Source: Stenotrophomonas sp. SY1 | GTDB lineage: Bacteria > Pseudomonadota > Gammaproteobacteria > Xanthomonadales > Xanthomonadaceae | DNA length: 64,000 bases | Direction of reading: 5' to 3' | Assembly: GCF_021202945.1 (NCBI RefSeq) | Contig: NZ_JAJOYR010000001.1 | Location: 248,001 to 312,000 of the forward strand | Part shown: positions 18,058 through 26,558 of the stretch, piece by piece | How positions within the stretch are numbered: the first letter of the stretch is position 1 | How the letters are laid out: each line of letters begins with the position of its first letter | Made by a program: the position numbers and the translations under genes | Notes under the pieces: generated by a model | Databases searched by the model: none | What the model saw: the letters and a program-made list of their open reading frames with translations, nothing else | Told to the model about the DNA's origin: nothing

Positions 18058-19224
18058 TCAGACCAGCACGCCGAGCAGCTTTTTGACCAGATCGTCCACC
18101 GACATCGCAAACAGCACCAGCGGGAACAGCGGCACCACCGCGTGCAGGGCGATCCACAGCAGGTTCCAGCGATTCAGTGGCACCACCGACATCGATACCA
18201 GGTTCTGGTAGACGCCGCCGAAGTCGGCCAACGCCGAAGCGTCGCCATGGTCGAGCAGGGACTCTGCTTCGCCCGGCTTTTCCGCCACCGGCTGCCAGCG
18301 TTGATCGAACAGCGCTGTGGCGTGGTTGCCCAATGCATCGAAACGGTACAGCGCGTGGCGCTTGGTTCGCATCATGGTCGGCATCAGCAGCAGCAACGGT
18401 GCGATCAGGAAGAGGGTGGCGCCGATGACGTAGCCGGCCAGCAGGTGGCGCATGTCGTACAGACTCTCGCCCAGATACTCGATGTGGTTGATGCAGAAGC
18501 CGGAGAGCAGGATGCCGCCGGTCAGCGCCAACACCGCAAAGCGCTCCTGTGCCAGGCCGATGAAGGCAAGGCCGCCGGCACCGTCGGGGTGTTCGGCATA
18601 CAGGCTCAGGCCGGCACGCGGCAGCCGGTACAGCAGGCAGGTCCACAGCACGAAACGCCACAGCCACAACAAGCCCACCAGCCGGAACAGGGGCACCGCC
18701 ACCCATTCGTACCAGCGCCCGGCCGGTGTCAGCGCCCCGTCATGCAGGCGCCAGTCGACCACGCCAGGCAACAGGCTGACTGCGGTGCTGGTCATCAGCA
18801 GCGGCGCGAAGGCGATCAGCACGCACACGGCCTCCGGCAGCCAGCTGTCGCGCCAACCACGCACGCGCTGCAGCAGTGCATCCAGGCGTGCCTGTCGCCT
18901 GGGATGCACCAGGCCGGCATGTGTCAACTGGCGAAATGCATTGCGCAGCAGGGCGTCCGAACGTGGTGCGGCGATCACCAGCAGCGGCAGTGCCAGCAGC
19001 AGCCTGCTCAACGTCGCGTAGTCACCGAGCAGCGTCATCATGGGCGGCTGCTGCCACAACGTGCCGGCCCTGGCGGTCAGCACCAGCAGCGGGATCACGC
19101 AGACCGCGACGATGGCCGCCGCCAGCCATGCTGCCAGGTGAACCCTTCCGCTCAACATGCCTGCGGCGTGCATGGCGCGATGCACCAGCCCGCCACGCAT
19201 CAATGAGTACATGTCCCGGTTCAT
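18058..19224 (-). CDS. Polytopic membrane protein of unknown function
   Basis: This 388-aa protein has about seven or eight hydrophobic segments (for example AAWLAAAIVAVCVIPLLVL, LLLALPLLVIAA, AVCVLIAFAPLLMTSTAVSLL and HLLAGYVIGATLFLIAPLLLLM) and a cytosolic-looking loop near residues 290-330. I do not recognise the family. The longest frame begins at 19569, but its first 115 residues are antisense to the next gene. ATG 19224 is the first sensible start and ATG 19212 is an alternative. It is convergent with the receiver gene and divergent from the envelope operon starting at 19,415. Confidence 0.7.
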   Translation of the reverse strand: MNRDMYSLMRGGLVHRAMHAAGMLSGRVHLAAWLAAAIVAVCVIPLLVLTARAGTLWQQPPMMTLLGDYATLSRLLLALPLLVIAAPRSDALLRNAFRQLTHAGLVHPRRQARLDALLQRVRGWRDSWLPEAVCVLIAFAPLLMTSTAVSLLPGVVDWRLHDGALTPAGRWYEWVAVPLFRLVGLLWLWRFVLWTCLLYRLPRAGLSLYAEHPDGAGGLAFIGLAQERFAVLALTGGILLSGFCINHIEYLGESLYDMRHLLAGYVIGATLFLIAPLLLLMPTMMRTKRHALYRFDALGNHATALFDQRWQPVAEKPGEAESLLDHGDASALADFGGVYQNLVSMSVVPLNRWNLLWIALHAVVPLFPLVLFAMSVDDLVKKLLGVLV

Positions 19225-19414
19225 GGCGATCCATGGCGCAAGTGGTGGAAGAGGACGCGGCGCACGTCGCCAGGCAACGCGGCCGAATCGAGCATAGCGC
19301 GCCGGTGCGACACGGCTGACGCAGTAAAAATACTGGGCGCGATGCAGTACTAATCTCGATTGTTCGGGCCGCACCCCACGGTCAAGCTGGGGCTCTGTCG
19401 CAAAGGCCCACGCA

Positions 19415-19858
19415 ATGATTTCTGTGTCTGTGATCGACTTTGCAAGCCGGTTCTGGATGGACATGATGGAACGAACGGATGGTCCGATGACCTTTCGCTT
19501 CTTCCTGCAGCCGACGATGGCATTGATCACGGCGTTGATCGACGGAATCAAGGATGCAAAGGCCGGCAAGTCGCCCTACGCCTGGCTGCTGTCCCATGGC
19601 TCCCTCGACGAGCGCAAGGTGGTATGGCGCGAAGGCGTCACCGCCACCACCCGCATCCTGCTGCTGGGTGTGGGCATGGATGTGATCTACCAGTTCCGCG
19701 TGTTCGGTGGCTTCGAGTACCCGCTGGAGACGCTGGTGATCGCCATCGTGCTGGGCTTCGTTCCCTACCTGCTGCTGCGCGGTCCTATCAACCGCATCGC
19801 CAGCCATTGGCTGCGCCGCGACGCTGACTCGTCCAACCCAAAGAACCCCAAGCCATGA
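19415..19858 (+). CDS. Small membrane protein of unknown function
   Basis: A 147-aa protein with a soluble N-terminus (MTFRFFLQPTMALITALIDGIKDAKAGKSPY) and two hydrophobic segments near residues 80-100 and 103-122 (LVIAIVLGFVPYLLLRGP). It appears to belong to an uncharacterised family often seen beside YidH-like proteins. The start at 19415 is the longest choice; Met17 or Met18 (MMERTDGP) is also plausible. Its stop overlaps the next start by ATGA, so the two are translated together. An inverted repeat CAGTA-AAAA-TACTG (19322-19335) lies about 80 bases upstream and may be regulatory. Confidence 0.72.
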   Translation: MISVSVIDFASRFWMDMMERTDGPMTFRFFLQPTMALITALIDGIKDAKAGKSPYAWLLSHGSLDERKVVWREGVTATTRILLLGVGMDVIYQFRVFGGFEYPLETLVIAIVLGFVPYLLLRGPINRIASHWLRRDADSSNPKNPKP

Positions 19859-20367
19859 GCGAACAGGATCCCGCCAAGCGTTTGTCCGAGCGTGCACTCA
19901 AGATCAAGCAGGCGCGCGATCTGCTGGGTGGCACCGATGAGGCATCGATCGAGCTGTCCTCGCGCCGCACCGGCATGTCCTTCCAGCGCACCCGCATGAG
20001 CGCGGACCGCACCCTGATGTCGATCATCCGCACCGCGCTGTCACTGATCGGCTTCGGCTTCACCATCTATCAGGTGTTCGGCCATCTGCTGCAGACCACG
20101 GAGGTGGGGTTGAGCCCGCATGCACCGCGCAACTTCGGCGTGGCACTGGTCGCGCTGGGGCTGGTCATGCTGACCCTGGGCATCGTCTACCACCTGCGTT
20201 ACATGCGTGGGCTACGCGCCGAGCGTGTGCTGATGATCCAGGAAGGCCTGGTTCATGGCGAGAGCAACTACCCGGTTTCGCTGACGCTGATCACCGCCGG
20301 CCTGCTGTGGCTGCTCGGCCTGATGGCGATCGTCAGCATGACCTTCAATGTGGCGCCGTTTGCCTGA
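19855..20367 (+). CDS. DUF202 (YidH-like) membrane protein
   Basis: A 170-aa protein with a charged N-terminus (about 45 residues) and three membrane helices, in the DUF202/YidH pattern: FQRTRMSADRTLMSIIRTALSLIGFGFTI followed by two more hydrophobic segments. The conserved R-T-x-M-S-x-I-R-T-A-L stretch is the family's hallmark. The molecular role is not known. It is coupled to the previous gene by ATGA and followed after 80 bases by the sulfatase gene on the same strand. Confidence 0.82.
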   Translation: MSEQDPAKRLSERALKIKQARDLLGGTDEASIELSSRRTGMSFQRTRMSADRTLMSIIRTALSLIGFGFTIYQVFGHLLQTTEVGLSPHAPRNFGVALVALGLVMLTLGIVYHLRYMRGLRAERVLMIQEGLVHGESNYPVSLTLITAGLLWLLGLMAIVSMTFNVAPFA

Positions 20368-20447
20368 CGCTCCGAACCACTTCGCAGTCCCGCAATCCCG
20401 TACGCCGGCGCAATGCCGGATCACCACACGTTCCATTGGAGAGTGTC

Positions 20448-22046
20448 ATGGCACCAGCGAAAGCCGCCCCGGCCAAGAAAGCCGCCGCCCCGGCGAAGAA
20501 GTCCGCCAGTGGCAAGCGCCCGAACATCCTGGTGATCTGGGGTGACGATGTCGGCATCAGCAACCTGAGCTGCTACAGCCGCGGCCTGATGGGATACCAG
20601 ACGCCCAATATCGACCGGCTCGCCAACGAGGGAATGCTGTTCACCGATTCCTACGGTGAGCAGTCATGCACTGCCGGACGCTCATCCTTCATCACCGGGC
20701 AGAGCGTGTACCGCACCGGCCTGTCGAAGGTCGGCTTCCCGGGCGCACCGGTGGGCATGAGCGACAAGCTGGTGACCACTGCGGCCCTGCTCAAGAACCA
20801 GGGCTATGCGACCGGCCAGTTCGGCAAGAACCACCTCGGCGACCTCAACCAGATGCTGCCGACCAACCATGGCTTCGATGAGTTCTTCGGCAACCTCTAT
20901 CACCTCAATGCCGAGGAAGAGCCGGAGATGTACGACTACTTCCCGGAGAAGGATTTCCCCAATTTCAGGAAGAACCGTGGCCCGCGCGGCGTGATCCACA
21001 GCTGGGCGACCGACAAGGACGACCCGACCAAGCATGAGCGCTGGGGCAAGGTCGGCAAGCAGAAGATCGAGGATACGGGCCCGTTGACCGTCAAGCGCAT
21101 GGAAACCTGCGACGACGAATTCGTCGCCGCCGCCAAGGATTTCATCCAGCGCCAGCATGACGATGACAAGCCGTTCTTCGTCTGGCTCAACACCACCCAC
21201 ATGCACATGTTCACCCACACCAAGAAGAAGAGCCTGGGCCAGGCCGGGCGCTGGCAGTCGCCTTATCACGACACCATGATCGACCACGACAAGAACGTGG
21301 GCGAGATGCTCGATTTCCTCGACGAGCTGGGCATCGCCGAAGACACCTTCGTGATGTATTCCACCGACAACGGGCCGCACCGCAACTCCTGGCCGGATGC
21401 GGCAACCACGCCGTTCCGCAGCGAGAAGAACACCAACTGGGAGGGCGCGTTCCGCATCCCGTTGCTGGTGCGCTGGCCCGGGCACGTCAAGCCCGGCTCG
21501 GTGGCCAACGGCATCGTGCAGCACCACGACTGGTTGCCCACGTTCCTGGCGATGGCCGGTGACCCGGATGTCAGCGCGAAGCTGAAGAAGGGCTACAAGG
21601 CGGCCGGGCGTACCTACAGGAACCACATCGATGGCTTTGACCTGACCGGCTACCTGACCGGCAAGGAGAAGGAAAGCCCGCGCAACATGTTCGTCTACTT
21701 CAGTGACGACGGCGACGTGCTGGGCATCCGCTACGACAACTGGAAGGTCTCCTTCATGGAGCAGCGCTGCCGGGGCACGATGCAGGTATGGGCCGAGCCG
21801 TTCACGCGGCTACGCCTGCCCAAGGTTTACAACCTGCGGACCGATCCGTACGAGTACGCCGACATCACGTCCAACTCGTACTACTCGTGGTTCCTGAAGC
21901 ATGACTACATCCTGTTCGGTGCCTTTGCGATTGCCGACAGGTTTGCGGCCACCTTCAAGGAGTTCCCGCCCATTCAAACGCCAAACACCTTCACCATCGA
22001 TGACGCGCTCAAGGCGCTCGGTGATGCTGCCACCGGCAGTCACTGA
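20448..22046 (+). CDS. Arylsulfatase-type sulfatase (formylglycine-dependent)
   Basis: A 532-aa type I sulfatase that would hydrolyse a sulfate ester. The modification motif is C74-T-A-G-R78 within SCTAGRSSFITGQ, fitting C-x-(P/A)-x-R. Metal ligands are seen in VIWGDDVG and YSTDNGPH, and GKNHLGD matches the family's GKxHLG block. The chosen start has GGAGAG upstream. Its first 23 residues are an Ala/Lys/Pro-rich tail (MAPAKAAPAKKAAAPAKK...) with no signal peptide, so the enzyme appears cytoplasmic, which is odd beside so many envelope proteins. The formylglycine-generating enzyme that should activate it is the next gene. The substrate is unknown. Confidence 0.88.
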   Translation: MAPAKAAPAKKAAAPAKKSASGKRPNILVIWGDDVGISNLSCYSRGLMGYQTPNIDRLANEGMLFTDSYGEQSCTAGRSSFITGQSVYRTGLSKVGFPGAPVGMSDKLVTTAALLKNQGYATGQFGKNHLGDLNQMLPTNHGFDEFFGNLYHLNAEEEPEMYDYFPEKDFPNFRKNRGPRGVIHSWATDKDDPTKHERWGKVGKQKIEDTGPLTVKRMETCDDEFVAAAKDFIQRQHDDDKPFFVWLNTTHMHMFTHTKKKSLGQAGRWQSPYHDTMIDHDKNVGEMLDFLDELGIAEDTFVMYSTDNGPHRNSWPDAATTPFRSEKNTNWEGAFRIPLLVRWPGHVKPGSVANGIVQHHDWLPTFLAMAGDPDVSAKLKKGYKAAGRTYRNHIDGFDLTGYLTGKEKESPRNMFVYFSDDGDVLGIRYDNWKVSFMEQRCRGTMQVWAEPFTRLRLPKVYNLRTDPYEYADITSNSYYSWFLKHDYILFGAFAIADRFAATFKEFPPIQTPNTFTIDDALKALGDAATGSH

Positions 22047-22063
22047 GACGAGCCCGCGAGCGG

Positions 22064-22092
22064 GCCGCCAGCCACCACGGATGGCTGGCGGC
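22064..22092 (+). promoter_or_regulatory. Hairpin between sulfatase and FGE genes
   Basis: GCCGCCAGCCA (22064-22074) pairs perfectly over 11 bases with TGGCTGGCGGC (22082-22092), loop seven bases, no T-run. It may stabilise the sulfatase message or lower expression of the downstream genes. Confidence 0.5.
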
Positions 22093-22154
22093 GTGCTGAT
22101 CTTTCCGGTGCTGGGTGGCGTTGAAGAGGCAGTCATCGTGATCAAGGAGACGTT

Positions 22155-23081
22155 GTGAACGTAGTTGCTGACTCAATGATTGATATCGCCGGTGGCGTGT
22201 TCCTGATGGGCTCCAACGACCATTACCCGGAGGAGCGTCCGGCGCACAAGGCGCGGGTGGCACCATTCCGGATTGATCGGTACCCGGTGACCAACCGCGA
22301 GTTCGCGCTTTTCGTGCGTGAGACCGGGCATGTCACTGCGGCCGAGCAGCCCGCCGATCCACGCGATTATCCGGGTGCCGATCCCGCCCTGCTGCTGCCG
22401 TCCTCGGTGGTGTTCGTGCAACCGCCGGGCCCGGTGGACATGAACAACACCCACAACTGGTGGCATTACATCGCAGGCGCCGACTGGCGCCATCCGCGTG
22501 GGCCGGGTTCATCGTTGCAGGGCCTGGACGATCACCCGGTGGTACATGTGACCTTTGCCGATGCACTTGCCTATGCGCAGTGGATGGACAAGGACCTGCC
22601 CACCGAAGCGGAGTGGGAATTCGCCGCACGCGGTGGCCGCGAGCCCACCGAGTTCGCCTGGGGCGACAGCCTGACCCTGGACGGACGCCACCAGGCCAAC
22701 ACCTGGCAGGGCCAGTTCCCGTGGCAGAGCCTGGACGAGGACGGCCATCGCTGGACCTCGCCGGTGGGCAGCTATGCGCCCAACGACTACGGCCTGTACG
22801 ACATGATCGGCAACGTGTGGGAGTGGACCAGCGACTGGTACCAGCAGCACGACCAGCTGCAGAGCAAGGCCTGCTGTGCGATCGACAATCCGCGTGGTGG
22901 CGAGCGCGAACGCAGTCACGACCCGCGCGATGCAAGCGCGGTCCCGCGTCGGGTGATGAAGGGCGGCTCACACCTGTGTGCGCCCAGCTACTGCCGGCGA
23001 TACCGGCCGGCGGCGCGCATGGCGCAACCCATTGACACCTCCACCTGCCATGTCGGCTTCCGTTGCGTGGAGCGCGGATGA
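22155..23081 (+). CDS. Formylglycine-generating enzyme (sulfatase activator)
   Basis: A 308-aa SUMF1/FGE protein that oxidises the sulfatase motif cysteine to formylglycine. Family blocks are in order: IAGGVFLMGSND, FRIDRYPVTNREF, LPTEAEWEFAARGG, GNVWEWTSDWY, MKGGSHLCAPSYCRRYRPAAR and GFRC. The copper-binding pair is present as Cys275 and Cys280. Translation starts at GTG 22155, five bases after AAGGAG. There is no signal peptide, consistent with a cytoplasmic substrate, and the sulfatase just upstream carries a matching CTAGR motif. This contrasts with the FGE-like domain at 0.7-2.9 kb, which lacks both cysteines. Confidence 0.92.
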   Translation: MNVVADSMIDIAGGVFLMGSNDHYPEERPAHKARVAPFRIDRYPVTNREFALFVRETGHVTAAEQPADPRDYPGADPALLLPSSVVFVQPPGPVDMNNTHNWWHYIAGADWRHPRGPGSSLQGLDDHPVVHVTFADALAYAQWMDKDLPTEAEWEFAARGGREPTEFAWGDSLTLDGRHQANTWQGQFPWQSLDEDGHRWTSPVGSYAPNDYGLYDMIGNVWEWTSDWYQQHDQLQSKACCAIDNPRGGERERSHDPRDASAVPRRVMKGGSHLCAPSYCRRYRPAARMAQPIDTSTCHVGFRCVERG

Positions 23082-23254
23082 ACCTGCACGGCCAGCTTTC
23101 GGTTGCGTGTTGGAGCCTGCGCGATGTCTCCACTCGTGGCGCCGCCCTCCGGCCAGCCGGGAACGGCTGGATGGCCGGGTCCTGGCCGCCTGGCGCCGCC
23201 GGATGTCCCGCTACACCGCATCACACCCCTTGATCGATTCCGGAGATGACCGCC

Positions 23255-24244
23255 ATGGCAGCATCAGACCGCATTGGCTCCCCTGCCTGCCGCCAACGGA
23301 AGCTGGCGTCGTTGGTACTGGGCATGCTGGGCATCGCACTGGCCGGGCCGGCGATCGCCACCGAAGGTGCGATGGGGCGCTCGATCACCGGCATGCAGAT
23401 CACCTCCTACGCCGGGGTCATCCCGCCGGATCCGGGCATGCAATGGTCGCTGAGTTACATCCAGTACGACGGCAAGATTGGCACCAGCCGCGCCGCACCG
23501 GTTGCCGGGCAGGTCTCCTTCGGCCTGGAAGCCGACGTCAGCCTGGTCGCGGCCACCGGCGTCTATGTGTGGCCGACCAAGGCCGGGCGCTGGAACTTCG
23601 CCTCCATGCTCACCGTGCCTTACATCGATGCCGAGGCGACGGCCGACCTGGAAGGGCCATTGGGTGCCCGTCGCCAGGCCAAGGACCATGCATCCAACCT
23701 GTTCGACGTGTACTTCGCACCGGTGATCGCCGGCTTCCACATCAATGAGGTGCAGCATTTGTCCTTCGGTGTGTACGTCTACGCTCCTACCGCCGAGTAC
23801 GACCCGACACAGCTGGCCAATCCCGGCATGAACGTGTGGACCTTCTCGCCGGCCGTTGGCTACACGCACCTGTTCCAGAAGGGCACGCTGGAGTTCAGCG
23901 TGCTCGGTGCAACCGACTGGTACACCCGCAACGATGACACCGACTACAAGAACGGCGTCGTCGCCCGCGTGGATGCGCTGGTGGTCAAGCGCACCGCCAG
24001 CGGCTGGGGCTTCGGCGCGGCCGGTGGCTGGATCCAGCAGCTGCAGGACGACAAGGGCGACACCGCCGATCGTCTGGACGGATTCAAGGGCCGCTCGTTC
24101 GGGCTGGGGCCGGTGCTGACCTACGGCAAGAAGTGGTCCGGCGGCGAGCACCTGGACGTGTCATTGCGGTACGTCAGCGAATTCAGCGTCAAGAACCGCT
24201 TCGAAGGTGATCCGGTGAGCCTGACGATCAGCGCCGGTTTCTGA
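23255..24244 (+). CDS. Outer-membrane channel of the phenol-degradation MetA family
   Basis: A 329-aa secreted protein predicted to be a beta-barrel of the Phenol_MetA_deg type: signal peptide ending PAIATEG, long amphipathic strands (WSLSYIQYDGKIG, FGVYVYAPTAEYDP, SFGLGPVLTYGKKW) and a C-terminal Phe (LTISAGF). Members are thought to carry small hydrophobic compounds across the outer membrane. ATG 23255 has GGAG nine bases upstream; ATG 23246 sits directly on it. It is the first gene of module copy 1, and a related barrel is encoded at 30,997-31,824. Confidence 0.78.
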   Translation: MAASDRIGSPACRQRKLASLVLGMLGIALAGPAIATEGAMGRSITGMQITSYAGVIPPDPGMQWSLSYIQYDGKIGTSRAAPVAGQVSFGLEADVSLVAATGVYVWPTKAGRWNFASMLTVPYIDAEATADLEGPLGARRQAKDHASNLFDVYFAPVIAGFHINEVQHLSFGVYVYAPTAEYDPTQLANPGMNVWTFSPAVGYTHLFQKGTLEFSVLGATDWYTRNDDTDYKNGVVARVDALVVKRTASGWGFGAAGGWIQQLQDDKGDTADRLDGFKGRSFGLGPVLTYGKKWSGGEHLDVSLRYVSEFSVKNRFEGDPVSLTISAGF

Positions 24245-24306
24245 GTCCAGTCCGGTCATGGTTGTGACCGGGCTGTCTGTGTTCCCTGCCATGCGGAGAA
24301 ACGGTC

Positions 24307-25125
24307 ATGTCCCCTGCATCAAAACCCCTTGCCTGGACGACCGGCCTGTTGCTGGCGACGCTGGTGCCCTGCCTGCACGCGGCGCCGGCCGAGGCCAAAC
24401 CGGCCGCGCCAGCGCCAACCACGGCCGCTGACAGCGAACGCGACCCCGCCGCACTGGCGGCGCTGGACCGCATGGGCGCCGCGCTGCGTGCCCTCAAGCA
24501 GTTCTCGTTGACCTCTGATGCCAGCACCGAAGTGGTGCTTGATGACGGACAGAAGATCGAGCTGGACGGCGTGGTGACCTACAAGGTCAAGGCACCCAAC
24601 CAGTTGTTCCTGGAGCTGCGCAGCGACCGCCAGCTGCGGCAGCTGTTCTATGACGGCAGCACCCTGTCGGTGTACTCGCCGCGGCTCAAGTACTACGCCC
24701 AGGTCGACGGCATGAGTGCCACGCTGGGGGATCTCGTCGAGGATGCGGCAACCCGCTACGGCATCGATCTGCCACTGGCCGACATGTTCCTGTGGGGCAC
24801 GGACAAGGCTCCCAAGACCGCGATCCGTGGCGCGTTGTACATCGGTGGCGGCACGGTGGACGGAGAGCCGGTTGACCAGTACGCCTTCAAGCAGGAGGGC
24901 GTGGACTGGCAGTTGTGGGTATCCACCGCGACCTCGCTGCCGAAGAAGCTGATCATCACCTCGCTGGACGATCCGGCACTGCCGCAGTATCGCGCGCAGC
25001 TGCGTTGGGATACGCGCACGCCGGTGGCCGAGACCGCATTCCGGTTCGCACCGCCGGCCGATGCATCGCGGATCAAACTGGTGCCGGTGGTGATGGTGGT
25101 TTCCGCAGACCCGCAGGAGAAGTGA
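24307..25125 (+). CDS. DUF2092 periplasmic protein, copy 1
   Basis: A 272-aa exported protein with a signal peptide (about residues 1-26, ending CLHAA) and a DUF2092 domain. The predicted fold is an open beta-sheet like LolA/LolB, suggesting a hydrophobic carrier (inference). Hallmarks are LDRMGAALRALKQFSLTS, VLDDGQKIEL, RQLFYDGSTLSVYSPRLKYYA, GVDWQLWVS and ITSLDDPALPQY. It lies 62 bases after the channel gene and ends one base before the next start, so they are probably co-transcribed. A clear paralogue is at 32,530-33,312. Confidence 0.85.
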   Translation: MSPASKPLAWTTGLLLATLVPCLHAAPAEAKPAAPAPTTAADSERDPAALAALDRMGAALRALKQFSLTSDASTEVVLDDGQKIELDGVVTYKVKAPNQLFLELRSDRQLRQLFYDGSTLSVYSPRLKYYAQVDGMSATLGDLVEDAATRYGIDLPLADMFLWGTDKAPKTAIRGALYIGGGTVDGEPVDQYAFKQEGVDWQLWVSTATSLPKKLIITSLDDPALPQYRAQLRWDTRTPVAETAFRFAPPADASRIKLVPVVMVVSADPQEK

Positions 25126-25126
25126 C

Positions 25127-25681
25127 ATGCGCACCCGTACCCGAGTCGGAAACGGCATTCCCCTGCTGCTGTTGATCGCAGCCACGGCCACGTTGTACCT
25201 GGCGCTGCCTGTGGATGCCGCCGCCGTGCAGCGTGGCGGTGGGCAGCACGCCGGTGCCCGTGCAGGCGCGCACGCTGGCGGGGCACGTGCCAGCGCCCAC
25301 ACCAGCGTCAACCGGGCCGCGCAACGGCCGCAGGGCGGCAACGTCAATCGCAATGCCCAGGTGAACCGCAACGCCCAGGTCAACCACAACCGCAACGTCA
25401 ATCGCAACGTCAACGTCAACCGCGATGTGCATGTGGACGTGGATTACCACGACGACCACTGGAACAGCTGGGACGATCACCCGTTCGCGACAGCCGCCGC
25501 GGTGACCGCAGGCGTGGCGGTGACCTCGGCGGTGATTGGTTCGATCGTCAATTCGGTACCGCCCAGCTGCGTCACCACCGTGATCAACGGCATGGCCTAC
25601 CAGCAGTGCGGCAACGTCTGGTACGAGCCGCGCTATTCGGGCACCACCGTGCAGTACGTGGTGATCAACCCGCCGCGTTGA
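25127..25681 (+). CDS. Exported Asn/Val-rich repeat protein with conserved C-terminus
   Basis: A 184-aa protein: a signal or membrane anchor (residues 12-32), an Ala/Gly/His-rich stretch, then NVNRNAQ/VNHNRNVNR repeats (about residues 66-100), then a conserved block with a glycine-zipper-like helix (TAGVAVTSAVIGSIV) and a cysteine-bearing end (CVTTVINGMAYQQCGNVWY, PRYSGTTVQYVV). The same C-terminal block ends the Pro-rich protein at 31,862-32,527, although the repeat parts are unrelated. Function is unknown; the layout suggests an envelope structural protein with a fast-changing spacer. Confidence 0.75.
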   Translation: MRTRTRVGNGIPLLLLIAATATLYLALPVDAAAVQRGGGQHAGARAGAHAGGARASAHTSVNRAAQRPQGGNVNRNAQVNRNAQVNHNRNVNRNVNVNRDVHVDVDYHDDHWNSWDDHPFATAAAVTAGVAVTSAVIGSIVNSVPPSCVTTVINGMAYQQCGNVWYEPRYSGTTVQYVVINPPR

Positions 25682-25717
25682 GCGCGCCTCGGTAATTTTC
25701 CCGGTCGCGACTCGGTA

Positions 25718-25731
25718 GTAATGCGCATTAC
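25718..25731. promoter_or_regulatory. 14-bp perfect palindrome upstream of the DUF4136 gene
   Basis: GTAATGCGCATTAC lies 110 bases before the DUF4136 start, in the promoter region after the module's third gene. It is a plausible operator for a dimeric regulator; no factor is identified. Confidence 0.4.
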
Positions 25732-25841
25732 CTGGAAGCGCCGTGGCTTTATCGTGATCGACACAAGTGCTGCAACCACCCCACATGAGGACGGCTCATC
25801 GCGGCACGTCCATAACCATCCTGGAACTGGAGACTCGCGTC

Positions 25842-26390
25842 ATGAAAGCCATTGCCATTGCCGCCGTTCTGGCGACCTCGCTGGTCGCCTGTACCTCCAC
25901 CCCGACGGTGAAAACCGACTTTGATCCGTCGGCCAACTTCGGGGGCTACAAGACCTACAGCTGGGCGCTCAAACCCCAAGCCGGCTCGCCGCTGGTGCAG
26001 CAGCGCATCGTCGACGGCATCAATGCGCGGATGCAGGCCAAGGGCTTGCGCGAGGCGCCCAATGGCGACATCGCACTGGCTGCGCACATCGCCAACAGCC
26101 AGAAGCAGACTCTGGATACGTTCTACAGCGGAACCGGCATGGGTGGCTGGGGTTGGCGTGGTGGGTGGGGTGGTGGCATGGCGATGGGAAGCGCCTCCAC
26201 CACCGTACACACCTACGACGTAGGCACCCTGGTGCTGGACATGTTCGACGCCCGCACCAAGCAGGCAGTGTGGCGTGGGACCGCCAGTGGCACCGTGCCC
26301 AGCTCGCCGGACAAGGTCAATGTCGCCGTCGATGCAGGGCTGGACAAGATGTTCGCATCGTTCCCGCCGGGCTCGACCGCGCCGCGCTGA
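25842..26390 (+). CDS. DUF4136 lipoprotein
   Basis: A 182-aa lipoprotein with lipobox LVAC at residue 16 followed by a DUF4136 domain: VKTDFDPSANFGGYKTYSWA at the start, a Gly/Trp-rich insert (GMGGWGWRGGWGGG) in the middle, and YDVGTLVLDMFDARTKQAVWRG. DUF4136 proteins are outer-membrane-associated lipoproteins of unknown role. Start 25842 has TGGAG nine bases upstream and begins the signal peptide; the longer frame to 25767 does not. It follows the low-complexity gene by 160 bases. Confidence 0.87.
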   Translation: MKAIAIAAVLATSLVACTSTPTVKTDFDPSANFGGYKTYSWALKPQAGSPLVQQRIVDGINARMQAKGLREAPNGDIALAAHIANSQKQTLDTFYSGTGMGGWGWRGGWGGGMAMGSASTTVHTYDVGTLVLDMFDARTKQAVWRGTASGTVPSSPDKVNVAVDAGLDKMFASFPPGSTAPR

Positions 26391-26423
26391 ATGCACCGGT
26401 AGCACGCTGCAAACGATTCAAAC

Positions 26424-26474
26424 GCGCGGGGCCATGTCGGGAAATCTCCCCCCTCCACCGGCATGGCCCCGCGC
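26424..26474 (+). terminator. Large hairpin after the DUF4136 gene
   Basis: GCGCGGGGCCATG (26424-26436) pairs perfectly with CATGGCCCCGCGC (26462-26474), 13 pairs with a 25-base loop, 34 bases after the DUF4136 stop. No T-run follows. It may mark a transcript end before the Omp85-type gene. Confidence 0.55.
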
Positions 26475-26558
26475 ACCTTGATCGCCGGGCCGCGTGGTTT
26501 CGCCACGGGTCACGATGTGCAAGGCAGCAGCCCCGCTGGCACTCCTTCACTGCGGAAC

